Shown piece by piece: positions 1-12,000 of a stretch of DNA of 64,000 nt (the first letter of the stretch is position 1; every line of letters begins with the position of its first letter). Both the position numbers and the translations under genes were made by a program. The notes below the pieces were generated by a model, which saw nothing but the letters and a program-made list of their open reading frames with translations, was not told where the DNA came from and made no database searches. Origin of the DNA: Microplitis mediator (lineage: Eukaryota > Arthropoda > Insecta > Hymenoptera > Braconidae); assembly GCF_029852145.1 (NCBI RefSeq), contig NC_079974.1, forward strand, positions 4,052,001 to 4,116,000, written 5' to 3'.

Positions 1-139
1 GAAATAGCGATGATAGACCTCTTAAACTTAATATTAAGGGCTCAAACTTTTATGAAATTTTTTTTTTTGTCATTTTGAATAATATTTTCGATATAGCTAT
101 GAAAAAAAAAAATAGTCAATTTTTTTGGCCCGGTCTAAT
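1..139 (-). mobile_element. Truncated end of a TA-flanked foldback element
   Basis: This segment matches the right-hand end of the foldback at 13495..14862: both have a run like TTAATATTAAG, then CTCAAACTTT, ATATTTTCGATA and a terminal CGGTCTAAT or CAGTCTAAT. The other end lies outside the window. Confidence 0.55.
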
Positions 140-503
140 TCATACATTTATCTGAAAATTTAGTTGACATATTTTTTTTTTGCGCACATATATGTCAATA
201 TATGTTGCATATAATTTTCACATATATATTTTTCTTGCAGGTCCATCAGAAGGAAACACTGTTATAATGAAAAATATTTCTATTTGACAAGAGTCTCACA
301 CGTAAAAGTGCAAATAAATGAAATTTGTAGATAAAATTAATTCATAAATGTAATTCCAATGACACCGCTAGATGGCTTACAATTAATATACTTTTCCATC
401 TTTAGAAAGTAATATAAATTAAATAAATTCGATCAAAAGTAATCGATGACATCTAACAATTTTTCCTCATCAATTAATTTTACTTGAGCCGATTATCTCT
501 AAA
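140..503. other. AT-rich intergenic stretch with a CTCF-like motif
   Basis: No gene is seen. The one notable site is CCGCTAGATGGC at 365..376, which resembles the insect CTCF core; a reverse-orientation relative lies at 3169..3180. Confidence 0.35.
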
Positions 504-770
504 ATGGACTTACATATTTGCTCATACTATTTGGATGCAATTAAGCCGTTCATTCTAGATTTTGCTTTTTTGTATCTGATATATATTATATATATATATA
601 TAATACGTCCATTTTTTCCTGCTCGTCGTTATCCTCAGATCATAGAAAATTCTGAGGGAGAATACTCACATGACGAGTCTCTAAATGATGGTAAGCATCT
701 TGAGCTCAGTTCTGGTCAGTCAAAGTACCAGAACTATGAGTCTAACATTTTAAATATAAAAAAAAAATAA
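504..770 (+). CDS. Hypothetical 88-aa protein with one membrane-type segment
   Basis: An open frame from ATG encodes 88 residues. Residues 11-35 are strongly hydrophobic (Leu, Ile, Tyr, Phe) and could cross a membrane once. The rest is polar and acidic and ends in a lysine run encoded by an A-tract. No family is recognised. There is no coding-strength evidence beyond the open frame, and no splice partners were found. It could be a chance ORF in AT-rich DNA. Confidence 0.2.
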   Translation: MDLHICSYYLDAIKPFILDFAFLYLIYIIYIYIIRPFFPARRYPQIIENSEGEYSHDESLNDGKHLELSSGQSKYQNYESNILNIKKK

Positions 771-1145
771 AGCAAATAAAATGAAAAAAAAAGATAAAAT
801 AAAATTAGTAAATCTGACACAGTCTGGTCATAGAGTCATAAAAGTAATTGATAAAAATAATAATAGTTTCCGTATACATATATTTTTCTGATTGATTAAT
901 TATAACTAAAGTAATGAATTTTCTAGCAATTGATCACTTTTAAGACAAAGACTTAAGATTAGAAGATTTACTTCTTATAAAAGAAACGAAAACTGTACAC
1001 TTAAAATAATTTATGTTTGTAGTTTCATTATTTACCATAATTTTATACTCAAAAATTGCCAGTTTTAGTAAAACCAAGTTGTACTTATTATTAACTTAAA
1101 AAAAAAAAATTAACAATGAGATAAACTAATATTTTCTTTAAATAA
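771..1145. other. AT-rich noncoding stretch
   Basis: Only A/T-rich unique-looking sequence is seen; no ORF or structured repeat can be supported. Confidence 0.4.
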
Positions 1146-1455
1146 TACACGGAGAAAAAAATCTGGTAATATTCGTTATTTTTCAAATAAAATTTACTAT
1201 TTCACCGAGGCAAACTTGAAACGGTCCAATAATGTGGAAATTTTCCTTTTAATAGAGTAAAAATTATAATCGCTTAATCCTATGAATTACTATATTATAA
1301 GTAAAATGACTTTGAGTTTTAGAGTACCAAACAAAAGCATTCACTAAAGTTTACCATTTGATTTAGTAAAAAATCTATCTTAGAATAAAACTTTCCCTAA
1401 GACTGCTATTGAATTTTTACTAATCCAGATTGTAAAAATTGTCTCCTTGTGTGTA
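1146..1455. mobile_element. Short TIR element (MITE-like) with ACACGGAGA ends
   Basis: The left end reads TACACGGAGAAAA and the right end TTGTCTCCTTGTGTGTA, which are inverted relatives. It is about 310 bp with no coding capacity. Other elements here with TACACGG ends (4236..4555) look related. Confidence 0.4.
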
Positions 1456-1479
1456 ATAATAAATTTTTTTTCCAACATA

Positions 1480-2000
1480 GGGGAGGGAGGGGCAAAAGGG
1501 GGTACTTAAGGAAATACCAAGTTTTCGAGGACTCAAATACGCTAAATCTTTTTTTTTTTAATGATATTCAAAGTAAATAAAAGAAATTTTCAGTTACCGT
1601 TGAAAAAAAAAATTTTTTATTTCTGCGGGCAAAGTGGGGTACCCCCTAAAAAAGGTAAAAAAAAAACAATTTCTGGATTTTAAACGAATTTGATTAAGTT
1701 GAATTTTTTTTTAAGTAATTTACATGAAGAAAAATTTTATTTTACATGTTTATTGGATACAAAAAAAGAAAAAATAGTAGTTTTAATAGTTTTTATCATA
1801 AAACAAACGTCATTAATATTTTTCAATTGACAATTGATTTTTGAAAAAGTTTATCAAAAAAAATTTAAAGTAACGCTTAATTATATTTACAGAAGTGATT
1901 TTGGAATGTTTAAAAACCATTTAAAATATAAAATTTTTTTTTACCAAATTTTGGGGGTACCCCGTTTTGCCTACCCTACCCCCTTTTGCCCCCCCTTCCC
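1480..2000. mobile_element. Foldback element with G-rich and C-rich ends
   Basis: The left end GGGAGGGAGGGGCAAAAGGG pairs with the right end CCCCTTTTGCCCCCCCTTCCC; the next inner blocks (GGGGGTAC, then GTACCCC) also pair. It is noncoding and about 520 bp. Confidence 0.6.
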
Positions 2001-2644
2001 ATATATATGTATATATACATATTGTCGGAATTTATCTGTATATTATTTAAGTATATGTCTCAATACCAATTTAAAATCCACCATCTTTTTTTTTACCACT
2101 GTGGGATTCGTACCTACGCCTTGTGAATATTCCAGTTAAAGTGCAAGCATGCTAACTATAACTCTCGGCTACGGGTACCCTTCCAATATCTCGAAGTATA
2201 TGCCAAATATACTTTAGACTTAAATTGTGGGCAATATTAAAGATATGAAAATATATATAAAAACACAAAATAGGAAGTAAGAAAATTTTTCAAAATTATT
2301 TACATTTGTAAGACTCAAAAATTATTTGTTGAATTGACAAAAAGAAATTAAATTTCTCGTAATAAGTACTGTTCTTTCGACGCAAGAATTTTCGTATGCT
2401 CCAACTAAGAAAAAAAAGTTGATTAAACCAAGAGAAAAATTTCTTGGGAGAAAAAATATACATAAAGAAAACGGCAATAGGAGTAGTTCGGTGCTCGTCA
2501 CTAAATAGCGCATACCATTTGTAGTGTCCCTTGTAAGAAACTTATTCCAAAGTTATAAATGAAAATTTTAAGAACGATTCTGGCAGCAATTCTCTCCTCT
2601 TCTACGACTTAATTACTCATTATTTCAAATAAAAAAAAAAAAAA
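2001..2644. other. Noncoding stretch upstream of the MATH-like remnant
   Basis: AT-rich with an A-tract just before 2645. No promoter or gene can be assigned. Confidence 0.35.
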
Positions 2645-3009
2645 ATGGCACTGGTTATTGAAAGAACTGTGGAAAAATTCCTGGCCACATTTTCAAGTTT
2701 TCCTGCGAGTTATTCGATGAGGATCGAAGATCCGCCGTTAGAAAGATGGTACCATTTTCGATGAGTAAAATCTCGGATGGGAAGGTACGAATAATGATAA
2801 CAACGTCTTTCTCATCCGAGATCGTAACAGAGTTCAAAATATATCTACAGACGACAGACGGTAATTATTTTAAGAAAAAATATGGGACTATAGGTAGCCA
2901 TAATATAAATTTTGAAGATTTTCTTGACCTCAACGACCCAGGTGTTGCCAAATATATACCTGGGGGTGAGCTAAAATTCAGGATTGAATTAAAAGAGAAG
3001 AGAGGATAA
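2645..3009 (+). pseudogene. Decayed MATH/TRAF-like domain
   Basis: The frame from the ATG at 2746 gives 87 aa ending with the TAA at 3007. Its last half (a Phe-rich strand, a DGNY turn, then a FEDFL motif, PGGELKF and RIEL) follows the same strand pattern as the C-terminal half of the MATH-like proteins at 32647 and 51293 (FFKRS, DLLRLL, DGTL, LELT). The same frame runs upstream to about 2660 but has a TGA there, and the only upstream ATG (2645) is in another frame, so the N-terminal half appears lost. No histone-type hairpin follows the stop; AATAAA motifs lie about 50 nt downstream. Homology is inferred from pattern only. Confidence 0.4.
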
Positions 3010-3722
3010 ATTGACAAATTGATGAATATTTTAAAATGATTTATAAATGACGATAAATGAATAATAAAAATGAAAGAAAATGGAAATAAATAAATAACAA
3101 ATTACTTTTCTATTCAATTTATTTTCTTTATATTATTTCCTACGTAGGAGAAATATTATACCTCATGAGCCATCTAGTGGCGATATTAGAACTAAATAAA
3201 ATGTATATGCTCGAAATATGTATGAGCATCGAAAAAACTAAATTAGCAATTGATTCAAAATTAAGAAGAAGTAAAATTTCTTAAATCTTCATAAATTATT
3301 AAATGTAATATAATTATCGTATCGTTTTAAAAGCAAAAATGGATACATGGGTCATTAAATGATTTTAACCAATTTGTATCTTAACATTTCTTTATTGTAA
3401 ATTAACAAGTCAAAAATTTCCTGTTCATTTTTAGAATGTGAAAATTAAACTCGACTCAAATATTTATATAAAAAATAATAAAGTTTGAAAAATCTAAATG
3501 AGCATGCCTCAAACGCGCGTGTCATACACGAATTATTTAAATTCAATGTTTACGTTACGATTTGTTAATTTTTTCATAAAGACTCCTATACTTTTTTTTT
3601 TTTATTTTTTCTTACAGCTGTATCCAACCTCTAAAAAACTAGAAATTTGAACTATGTGCTGCGCGTGCGCTTTTATTTTCACCAATCAGAAATCGGAGGC
3701 CGCAAGATTTTGAGATATTCCC
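3010..3722. other. AT-rich noncoding stretch with CTCF-like motif
   Basis: Contains AATAAA signals near 3060-3090 and GCCATCTAGTGG at 3169..3180. No gene is seen. Confidence 0.35.
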
Positions 3723-3976
3723 CGGGAAAAAATGTTTTTATAAAATTTTTTAAAATTTTAGTACTAGCATTTTATAAAATTTTATACTGAAAATGGCCTG
3801 GTAATATTTTATCAAATTTTATAAAGTTTTATAAAATTTTATGAAGTTTTATAAAAATTTATAAAATTTTATAAAACTTTGTAAAATTTCATAAAATTTT
3901 ACCAGGCCATTTTCAGTATAAAATTTTATAAAATTTTATAAAACTTTGTAAAATTTTATAAAAACATTTTTTCCCG
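3723..3976. repeat. Palindrome built from TATAAAATTTT units
   Basis: CGGGAAAAAATGTTTTTAT at the left pairs with ATAAAAACATTTTTTCCCG at the right. The interior is repeated TATAAAATTTTATAAA with GGCCTGGTAA and ACCAGGCC arms. About 250 bp, a near-perfect hairpin. Confidence 0.65.
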
Positions 3977-4235
3977 AGTAGTCTCATTTTAAATAATTTT
4001 TTTCTTATTAATACAATGTTGCTGAATCAAATTTTTAATTTAATCCAAATTATACTTTAGAATTTCCTCCAGACATTGGTGTATTGTTTTTTTCCATAGA
4101 GGTGATTTTTAAAATCAGTAGAAATGATTAAAGGTAGAAAAAATTCGGTTTTCACGACAAGTCGATTATAGAGCACAACCTCTCCCGCTATCGCGTGCCA
4201 AAAAAAACATAACAAATTTTGATGAAAGAAAATAG

Positions 4236-4555
4236 TACACGGATAAAAATGATTGACAATAATTGTAGTTCAACTTGTAATTATTTATGCTATGTTCAAT
4301 AACTAATGTCGTTTCAATCAGTAAAATTATGATTTTAATGTTTAAACTGCTATAATTAACAGTTAACCGTTGAAATATACTGCTTTACAATTTAAAATTA
4401 CTACTTAAACCTTAAAAAACTACAAGACTCTTGCCAAAAAAATTCATCTGTTATTAATTTCTTACGTTCTACTCAGTAATATTTGCTGAGATTCGGTCTA
4501 GGCGCGATGTTGACGAGAATCTCAGTAATATTTACAAATATTTTTTTTCCGTGTA
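4236..4555. mobile_element. MITE-like element with TACACGGATAAAA ends
   Basis: TACACGGATAAAA at the left and TTTTTTTTCCGTGTA at the right are inverted. The first ~190 bp recur in reverse orientation at about 46760..46925, which supports a mobile family. Confidence 0.55.
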
Positions 4556-4669
4556 TATATATTTTATATTTATTCATGCTTCCCGCCATTGTTTTTATTA
4601 TTTTATTATTTCATAATAAATGAGCATTATGAGTCGTGCACTTTTGGATTTTCCAAATGTTTTTAGTTC

Positions 4670-5112
4670 AAACAGTTATCACTGTTTATTGACTGAAAAC
4701 ATCGCATTACTTTATTCAACATTGTAACTTTCTTGTACTGAACATTTATATTTTTTGGTTAAAGTACACAGAAAAAAAAATTATTTGGCTCAAAGAAATT
4801 TTTCTTGAGCCAAGAAACTTTTGAGGGCATGGAATGAAAACCGAGATTTTCTTGACGGAAGTAAAAAAATTCCTTGGATTTTAAATCTTGAACGAAGAAA
4901 AAAAAGTTTTGACTCAATATATCTTCAAAGATTAATTCAACAGTTGAGTTACTTAATTAAATAATTAAAATTGTTTGATTTTATAAATATTGTTCCTTAC
5001 TGTAATATATTTGTTACTTTAACCAAACAATATAAATGTTCAGTACAAGAAATCTACATTGGTGAATAAAGTAATGCGATGTTTTGAGTCAATAAACAGT
5101 GATAACTTGAAC
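4670..5112. repeat. Foldback with ~95-bp inverted arms
   Basis: The arm 4674..4770 (containing ACTGTTTATTGACTGAAAAC and GTACTGAACATTTATA) is repeated inverted at 5017..5112 with few differences. The loop holds a TTTCTTGAGCCAAGAAAC motif that also occurs in related copies near 39.0 and 48.2-49.4 kb. Confidence 0.65.
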
Positions 5113-5170
5113 TAAAATACAAATCTCGAACCAAGAGTACTGCGAGCTTAAGCCAAGTAAATTTTCTCTT

Positions 5171-5545
5171 CCCTTGTGGAAATATTTCTCTGAAAAATCT
5201 CTGAAAAAGTCTTCAGAACTCTTAATAAGACTTTTTGAAAGCCTTACTTTTTCTGAAAAACACAGAAAAAGTCTTATCACAAGTGAATAACTCTGAAAAA
5301 TGCTGAGAAACTCTGAAAAAGTCAAATATTGTCTGAAATTTCGGAATTTTCAGAAGAGTTGTGAAGTCTTACTAAGATTTATTCAGATTTACTATATGCT
5401 TCAACTTCAGCTCTACAGAAAGACTTTTTCAGACTTTTTTTATAAATAAAAAGACTTCTCAAGCAAAACTTATTCAATTAATTAAAAAGATTCAAGTAAA
5501 AAATTACACCGCTACAATGTGGTAAATTATTTAAAAGAAGGGAAA
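5171..5545 (-). repeat. Dispersed repeat, copy A
   Basis: The reverse complement matches 30262..30620: CACATTGTAGCGGTGTAA at one end, repeated CTGAAAAAGTCTT words inside, and ATTTCCACAAGGG at the other end. The two copies are in opposite orientation. ORFs across it are by-products of the repeat. Confidence 0.65.
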
Positions 5546-6868
5546 TTTTTTCTACAGTATATTTTTATTAATTACAGAATATTATTTTGTCATTATTATT
5601 CAAAATTATTTCAGAAATGATTTTTTCCAATGACATAGAATTACAATACATTTTTACTATCAAAATGTTTTGTTTAAATTTTAAACTTTGTGACAGATCT
5701 TCAAATTTAACAACTCAATAATAACAAATTATTATTAATTATCTACACCAAAATTTTAAGCAAAAAAAAAAAATTCTGTACGATGTTACAAAAAATGACA
5801 ATAACAGATTTATTAATAATATTAGTATGATGAATAAAAATTGTCACAAAAACTTTCGCTGCACCGAAATTAAGAGTGGTTGACCCTCGACTGAATCCAA
5901 TTCTTCTTCACTCTGGTGGAATAAAAAAATATGTTGATACATAAATGTTGACCTTTTAGCTACTTGTCTTTTATTTAAAAGCTGACTGTATACTTGAAGA
6001 AAAAAAAAATGTCGTCCAAAAAAAAATATGGTACTGCAAATATTTATAAGGGATTATTCATTAATTTCTGTTCTGCATTCAAATTACATAGTAAGAAAAC
6101 ATTGTATGGTTTCAATTTTAAATTACGATAAGAGTTTAATATCCAGACAAACTTTTGACATATGTTTACAAAAAATTATATACTTTAACGAAACAATTTT
6201 TAAATATTCGAAAAATTTACTTCTGCATAGAAAGTTATTTATGATTAAAATTGAAATTATGAAGAACTTTGCTTCAGAAGCTGACTTTGTTTAAAAGCTG
6301 ACATTAGCTGACTTTGTTTAAACATAATCATCAATTAGCTATAATAAAATGGGAAAAAAACAGAAAATTACATAATTCACAAGAAAAATATGCAGCCAAA
6401 TTTTTAAAGTATGTTTTTAATATCGATGAATAATTAAGAAAATTTTTTAATTTACACCGAATTCAATTTAAACTTTGAATATTTTTTCAAACATTAAATT
6501 TTCCACAAATTTGTAAAAGGTCTTTTGTACAGTTTTCAATTTTCTTATAAAAATATTTTGTACGGTTGTTTTTAGAATTTGCTGTTGCAAGACATGAAAT
6601 TTTTATCTCTAACAAATTGTTGAAATGTGGAATTTTAATGACCAATATCAATTAATGAGAAGTCTCCTCTTTATATTAATATTCAAAACTTACTTTTTAA
6701 CAGAATTATTTTTACTTTCCTCTGCAAGTATACAGCTTCTTTCAAAGTTTAAAAAAAATTATGCAAAAATAACATACCATAATGATAATCGAAAAAAATC
6801 ATTTCTTTCGTTCTGTCACAAGAGTTTTGGATTTCTCCTGTTAAAGAATAGGATACAGCTTTTTTTTT
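5546..6868. other. AT-rich stretch 3' of the transposase gene
   Basis: No supported gene. A short tandem motif AGCTGACTTTGTTTAA occurs near 6280..6320. ORFs here are low-complexity Phe/Lys/Ile-rich and not convincing. Confidence 0.35.
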
Positions 6869-9088
6869 TCAGTCGCCGTAACATCCTTTGGGAATATTTA
6901 TTATATAACAAGTTTCATCGATTCTTTGTATAATTCCTGGTCGTATTATTGAATTAGGTTTACAAACACATAAGTTATTAGTAATTTGACATTCATAAAT
7001 GTGATGAACTGTTACATATTTGGTAGAGTGAAAATATTTTCCTGTGTGTTTGATTTCTTTATAAAATATAATAATTTCTTCTTCTCCGACCATATTCTCA
7101 ATGGAACAAATATTACTAATAATTCCGTTTGTACCATTTTTCAATATTATTATAGTGTCATTTATTTTTTGACATAATCGATAGTTCTGAGAAGTATAAC
7201 GGTTTCCTTTATGAATGAATCTGTTATATACTTTGCATTTTGTAGGCGTAAAACCGATTGCTTTTGATTCCAAGTCACTTAAGTTATATTTTCTACCTTT
7301 CCCTACTAAAACGCAGTCATCAATTTTGAATATATGTTTAAGTCTACCTGTCAAGTTTCGTTCACAAAATTTCTGAAATTCATTACCCAGTTCAAACCGG
7401 TCACTTAAAACTGGAATTGATTTGTGAAATAAATATTTTCTTGCAATTTGCAAACATACGTGATTTGGACTTTTTTTCAATTTCAAAATGAAGTGATTTT
7501 CATTTTCAAAAGGAAAAGTATTGTGGGCCCATAATGGACCTAGGTTAACTACACTTTTTGCCATGTGTAAAAGCAAATGTATATTATAAGTCATTTTCTC
7601 TTCACCAAAATATTCTTCATAGTAACAAATATATCGGATCAGTAGCTTATCTGCAGTTTCCAGCATATGACTTGAAATTTTTTCTTCCAATAGAATGGTA
7701 ATACCTTCGACTAATAACGCCAAGTGATCCAAGTATTTATGCGGAAGTAGTTTTTTTAAGCACGGTAATGAGTAAAATATTAACCAAGAACGCCATTCCG
7801 TAGCTTTCCACATGTTTCTTTCAGTTATATCTCGAGGTGATCGTGATATTGATGACGGGTGTTTAAACTTCAATAAAATTTCATTTATCGCTGCCAATTG
7901 GTTAGGATTTCCTATGTAATATGGTTTTCCAAATGAACATAATAATAATTCTGTGTGTTGTTTTACAACTCCAAGTAACACTGAGTGCAAATAATCAGGA
8001 GACATTCCGCCAACTAAGTCAAAGTAGTCGAGATTCATTAATTGTGAAGGACCCAAAACACCTTTTACATCCTCACCGTACTCTTTTGCACTCGCCAATA
8101 CCATTTGGTTTTTTACAGATTCATCTGTTCTTTCTGTTGGTACATCCGTAAGCATTGGATATTTACAAAATTTTTCAATACATTTCGTAGGGTGTTCACA
8201 AAAAGTGCACCCATATTTACCATTGTACTGCTTCATATTCAGTACTTTACATCGAGCTACTGAATCAAAACAGGCGCAAAGTGGAATAAATTTACTAGTT
8301 ATAGTTTCTTCACCTAACTTCCACCTCAAACCTTTACTAGACAAATCATTAGCTTCATCCACAAATGGTTTCAAGAATAGGTTCATATCAGGCTCAACTT
8401 TATCTACCCAAAGACCAGTCATTATCAAATATTTTGATTTTAATTTTGGTGACAATTCATTTATTGATGCGTAAATTGGCCAAATTGAGAGTTTACTAGA
8501 TTTTGCTGCTTGACAGCCATCTGTATTGAAAGTATAGGATAAATTGTATTTATCAGATAAAACATTCATCGGTCCCGACTGCGATAACTGTTTATAAATT
8601 TTTCCATCAGTTATGTTTTTTATTACATTTTCCTCGTCATCAACATCACGTTCATTTTGATTCAATAGCTCTTCTTGAACTTCAGGTCTCTCAAGTATTT
8701 GTTTCAATTGATTAGAAAAATTCAAAGTTAAAAAAAATGGTACATTTGATGGGCTGAACTTTTCTTTACATATTGGACAAATATACTCTTCACTCCTTGA
8801 AGTAGAATGAACACCAAAGTAGAAAAAACATTTATTACAGTACAAATGACGAGAGGAATTAGACTCTTCCAATTGTAACTCTTGAAATAGTTTAAATTTT
8901 GTCGATGGAACGACATTATCTCCAAATATTGAATTGATCATGGACAAAATACTTGTTATTGTCTTCCATGTTAACGACTCCTGAGCACCAAGCAGTAGTA
9001 TCATCATCAATACTTCTCCACGGGTAATCGATGTACAAGAACAGAGCGGTTTACTGTACGCATCATCAGCAGTACGTTCAAAAGAAGT
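6869..9088 (-). CDS. Transposase gene exon 4 (catalytic core)
   Basis: The acceptor is TTTTTTCAG followed by ACTTCTTTTG at 9088. The frame continues from exon 3 in phase 0 and ends at the stop at 6869..6871 (739 codons plus stop). No in-frame ATG is needed here because the start lies in exon 1. Confidence 0.8.
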   Translation of the reverse strand, partial: TSFERTADDAYSKPLCSCTSITRGEVLMMILLLGAQESLTWKTITSILSMINSIFGDNVVPSTKFKLFQELQLEESNSSRHLYCNKCFFYFGVHSTSRSEEYICPICKEKFSPSNVPFFLTLNFSNQLKQILERPEVQEELLNQNERDVDDEENVIKNITDGKIYKQLSQSGPMNVLSDKYNLSYTFNTDGCQAAKSSKLSIWPIYASINELSPKLKSKYLIMTGLWVDKVEPDMNLFLKPFVDEANDLSSKGLRWKLGEETITSKFIPLCACFDSVARCKVLNMKQYNGKYGCTFCEHPTKCIEKFCKYPMLTDVPTERTDESVKNQMVLASAKEYGEDVKGVLGPSQLMNLDYFDLVGGMSPDYLHSVLLGVVKQHTELLLCSFGKPYYIGNPNQLAAINEILLKFKHPSSISRSPRDITERNMWKATEWRSWLIFYSLPCLKKLLPHKYLDHLALLVEGITILLEEKISSHMLETADKLLIRYICYYEEYFGEEKMTYNIHLLLHMAKSVVNLGPLWAHNTFPFENENHFILKLKKSPNHVCLQIARKYLFHKSIPVLSDRFELGNEFQKFCERNLTGRLKHIFKIDDCVLVGKGRKYNLSDLESKAIGFTPTKCKVYNRFIHKGNRYTSQNYRLCQKINDTIIILKNGTNGIISNICSIENMVGEEEIIIFYKEIKHTGKYFHSTKYVTVHHIYECQITNNLCVCKPNSIIRPGIIQRIDETCYIINIPKGCYGD

Positions 9089-12000
9089 CTGAAAAAATAG
9101 AAAACTTATTAACGGAGTTCAAAAAAATTGTCATTACGAACAACATTTATTATAAGAAACAAGTATTGCTATTGTAATTACTATTCGTACTTTAGTTTGA
9201 ATTGCTCGCGTTTTTATGTTAGTACCTTAAACCAACTTTTAATTGACTGAGACCATACTTTATTTATGCCAAGAATATTTGTTTTTGGTTAAAAAAATTT
9301 TTTTACTACCTCAGGATTTTCGTTTTAATTACAGTTATTGAAAAAGTATACAATTAAAATTAAATATCTATATTATTCGAAACCATTTATTCTTAAATTA
9401 AAGATATGTTTTTAATTCAGCAGGACAAGATTAGTTTGCTCAACTCATAAAGTTAATATCCTACTCATAAATATGACATTACTAGCTTCAGAATCTAATA
9501 TGTTTTTCATAGATTTGTTGATCAACAAATATTATTATATGTGCAAATCGATATGCACATGAAGTTACATATTTTTGAAAATCCATAATCAGACATAGCA
9601 TACAAAATACAAGCATCAATTATTGATATCTTATTTTATTTATATCGCAACTGCTTTACTTTTTCCTGCTTTTCATTGTGCGGCTGTGGCCCGACTTGTG
9701 CTTATTCGCTCTGAGTGAAGCTATGGTAGGGGAAATTAAATCAACTGAAGCGTTCGCAGTGGTTACTTTCGGCGTTACGGGAGGCTATTTTTACTAAATT
9801 ATAATTAAATAAATATTTATATATTGCGAAATAACCATGTAATTATTTATTTTTCATTTTCATTTTTTCCTTAGTATCATTTTTGGACTTTGATATGAAT
9901 TTCAAACAACTTAACCTAAATGTTTGCTGCATTTTTTTTTTTTATCATTATACTTAATTGTTGTTGATTCGTTTAACTAAAAAACAAAACTGCAATTATT
10001 ATAAAACTCCCACATACTTTTTATAACTGTTTTTTTTTACTATTATTTATAATAATTATTTATTTTTATGTTTCTTGCTATTGACATACGTATAAAAACA
10101 TACTCTGACAGCCTCTCGTACTTCATATTTTGTCTAGCGCTGCAGTCACACTCATAGCGAATACTGTACTGCATCATTACGGTCATGGAGACTAGAGTAG
10201 TCTCCATGATTACGGTAATGCCCTACAACCTCCCTTGTGCAATGGAGGTGTAGTGGCGTAGGAAAACCACAGAGAAAACCTAGCCAGTACAGTTTCGGTT
10301 TGAGTGAAGCTCCAGTGATCGATAAAAATCCCATTTCACCGACCACTGGATCTTCATTCCGCGCCTAGCGATCAGAGACTTTCGTTTGAACACGACGCGT
10401 AGCTAAACGGTCACCCAGCCAAGTAGTGATCATGCTCGATGCTACTTCTTTGGTGATCGCTCGAGCCACGCGCGTGCCGAACGGCTGCCTCAGCGGCTAT
10501 TATTACTGCTTTTAAATCTATTGGATTGATTTCATTGTCAGCCCTATTAAAAAATGTCATTTAGTACCTTATGTTTTTCCGCTATCGTCTTTAAAAAATA
10601 TGTCTTAGAATTAATTTAGTTATTTCGTTTCAAAAATGCAATTTTTTTATAGTTACTAAGACATTAATTTTTTTTAACCATATCCCCAATTATCACAAGT
10701 TTTAATGAGTTCAAAATTACGGGAAAATTGGTATATACAACAATTGTTGAATTTGATCTAATGTATTTAGCAATCCCACATACCTGATTAGTGTCGCTAT
10801 CATTCATGTGGAAATCTTCTGCAAATGATGAATCTTCGGCCTATAATAGAACATTAAATGAATATATATTAGGGTGTGTCATTTCAGAGTAACATTTTTT
10901 TTTTAAGTGCATGGGGAAAAAAATCATAGTTCAACACAAAAAAAAATCGGTCTGTCAGTTGACCCTGCGGGCCAGCCCCAAAACTTCCCGCTGTTTTCGA
11001 GCTCGTTGAGCTCGAAAACATTATTGTGAATACATTTTCGAGCTCTTCGAGCTCGCAAATACTTTTGTATGCCATTGTTTTGTAAAAAACCATTTTTTAG
11101 CATTTCCTTCTCCCACGATATCTCGCGAACGAATTAACCGATTTTGATGGTTGAGGTGGCAATCGACGCGTTTTATCAAGTTCTGAAGCTGATCAAATTT
11201 TGAAATTGATTTATTTAGCCGTTTTTGAGAAATTTTAAAAAAACCAAGGAAAAAATTTTTTTTGAATTCTTTCGTCAACGGTTTCTCTTGAACGAATGAA
11301 CCGATTTTGATGGTTGAGGTGGCATTCGACGCGGCTTATAGAGTTTTAGAGCTGATTAGATTTTGGAATCAATCCATCGAGCAAATTAAAAGTTATCCAA
11401 ATAAAACATTTTCGAAAAAATTTTATTTTTGAAATATCTCTGAACGCACCCTACCGATTAAGTTCAAATTTTTACGGCCTCAAGACATTAACAAGCCGCG
11501 TCGAATGACACCTCAACGATCAAAATCGGTTCATCCGTTCAAGAGTTATGAATATTTACATACATACATACGTACGTACGTACGTACGTACGTACGTACA
11601 CACATACATACACTCGGACATCATCGTGAAATTAGTCAGGATAGCTTCCTAGGACCTCGAAACGTCGACATCTGATGGAAATTCGATTTTCGTAAATCGG
11701 ACCGAAACCAATAACTTCCCGAATTTTTGAAAATTTACAATTTTCTTAGCGGGAAGTTAAAAATTTTTCGTACAAGAAAAAAAATTCTATGTCGATAACA
11801 GACCTAGCTCTTTGAAAAAATAGATTTCCCATTTAAATAACACGGGAAAATTTAATTTTTAATTTTGAGTATTTTTAACTCGTTAACCTATCAATACATC
11901 AAATAGACTAATACATATTTTTGTAGGAAATTGAACGCTTTACAAAAAAGGTTTCTTATCATTTTTCGATAAATTCATCTGTTCAAAGGTTATTGAAGCT

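Noticed and set aside
10408..10450. Functional 5S rRNA gene
   Set aside because: Only the internal control-like part matches; the 5' and 3' strands of helix I are missing.
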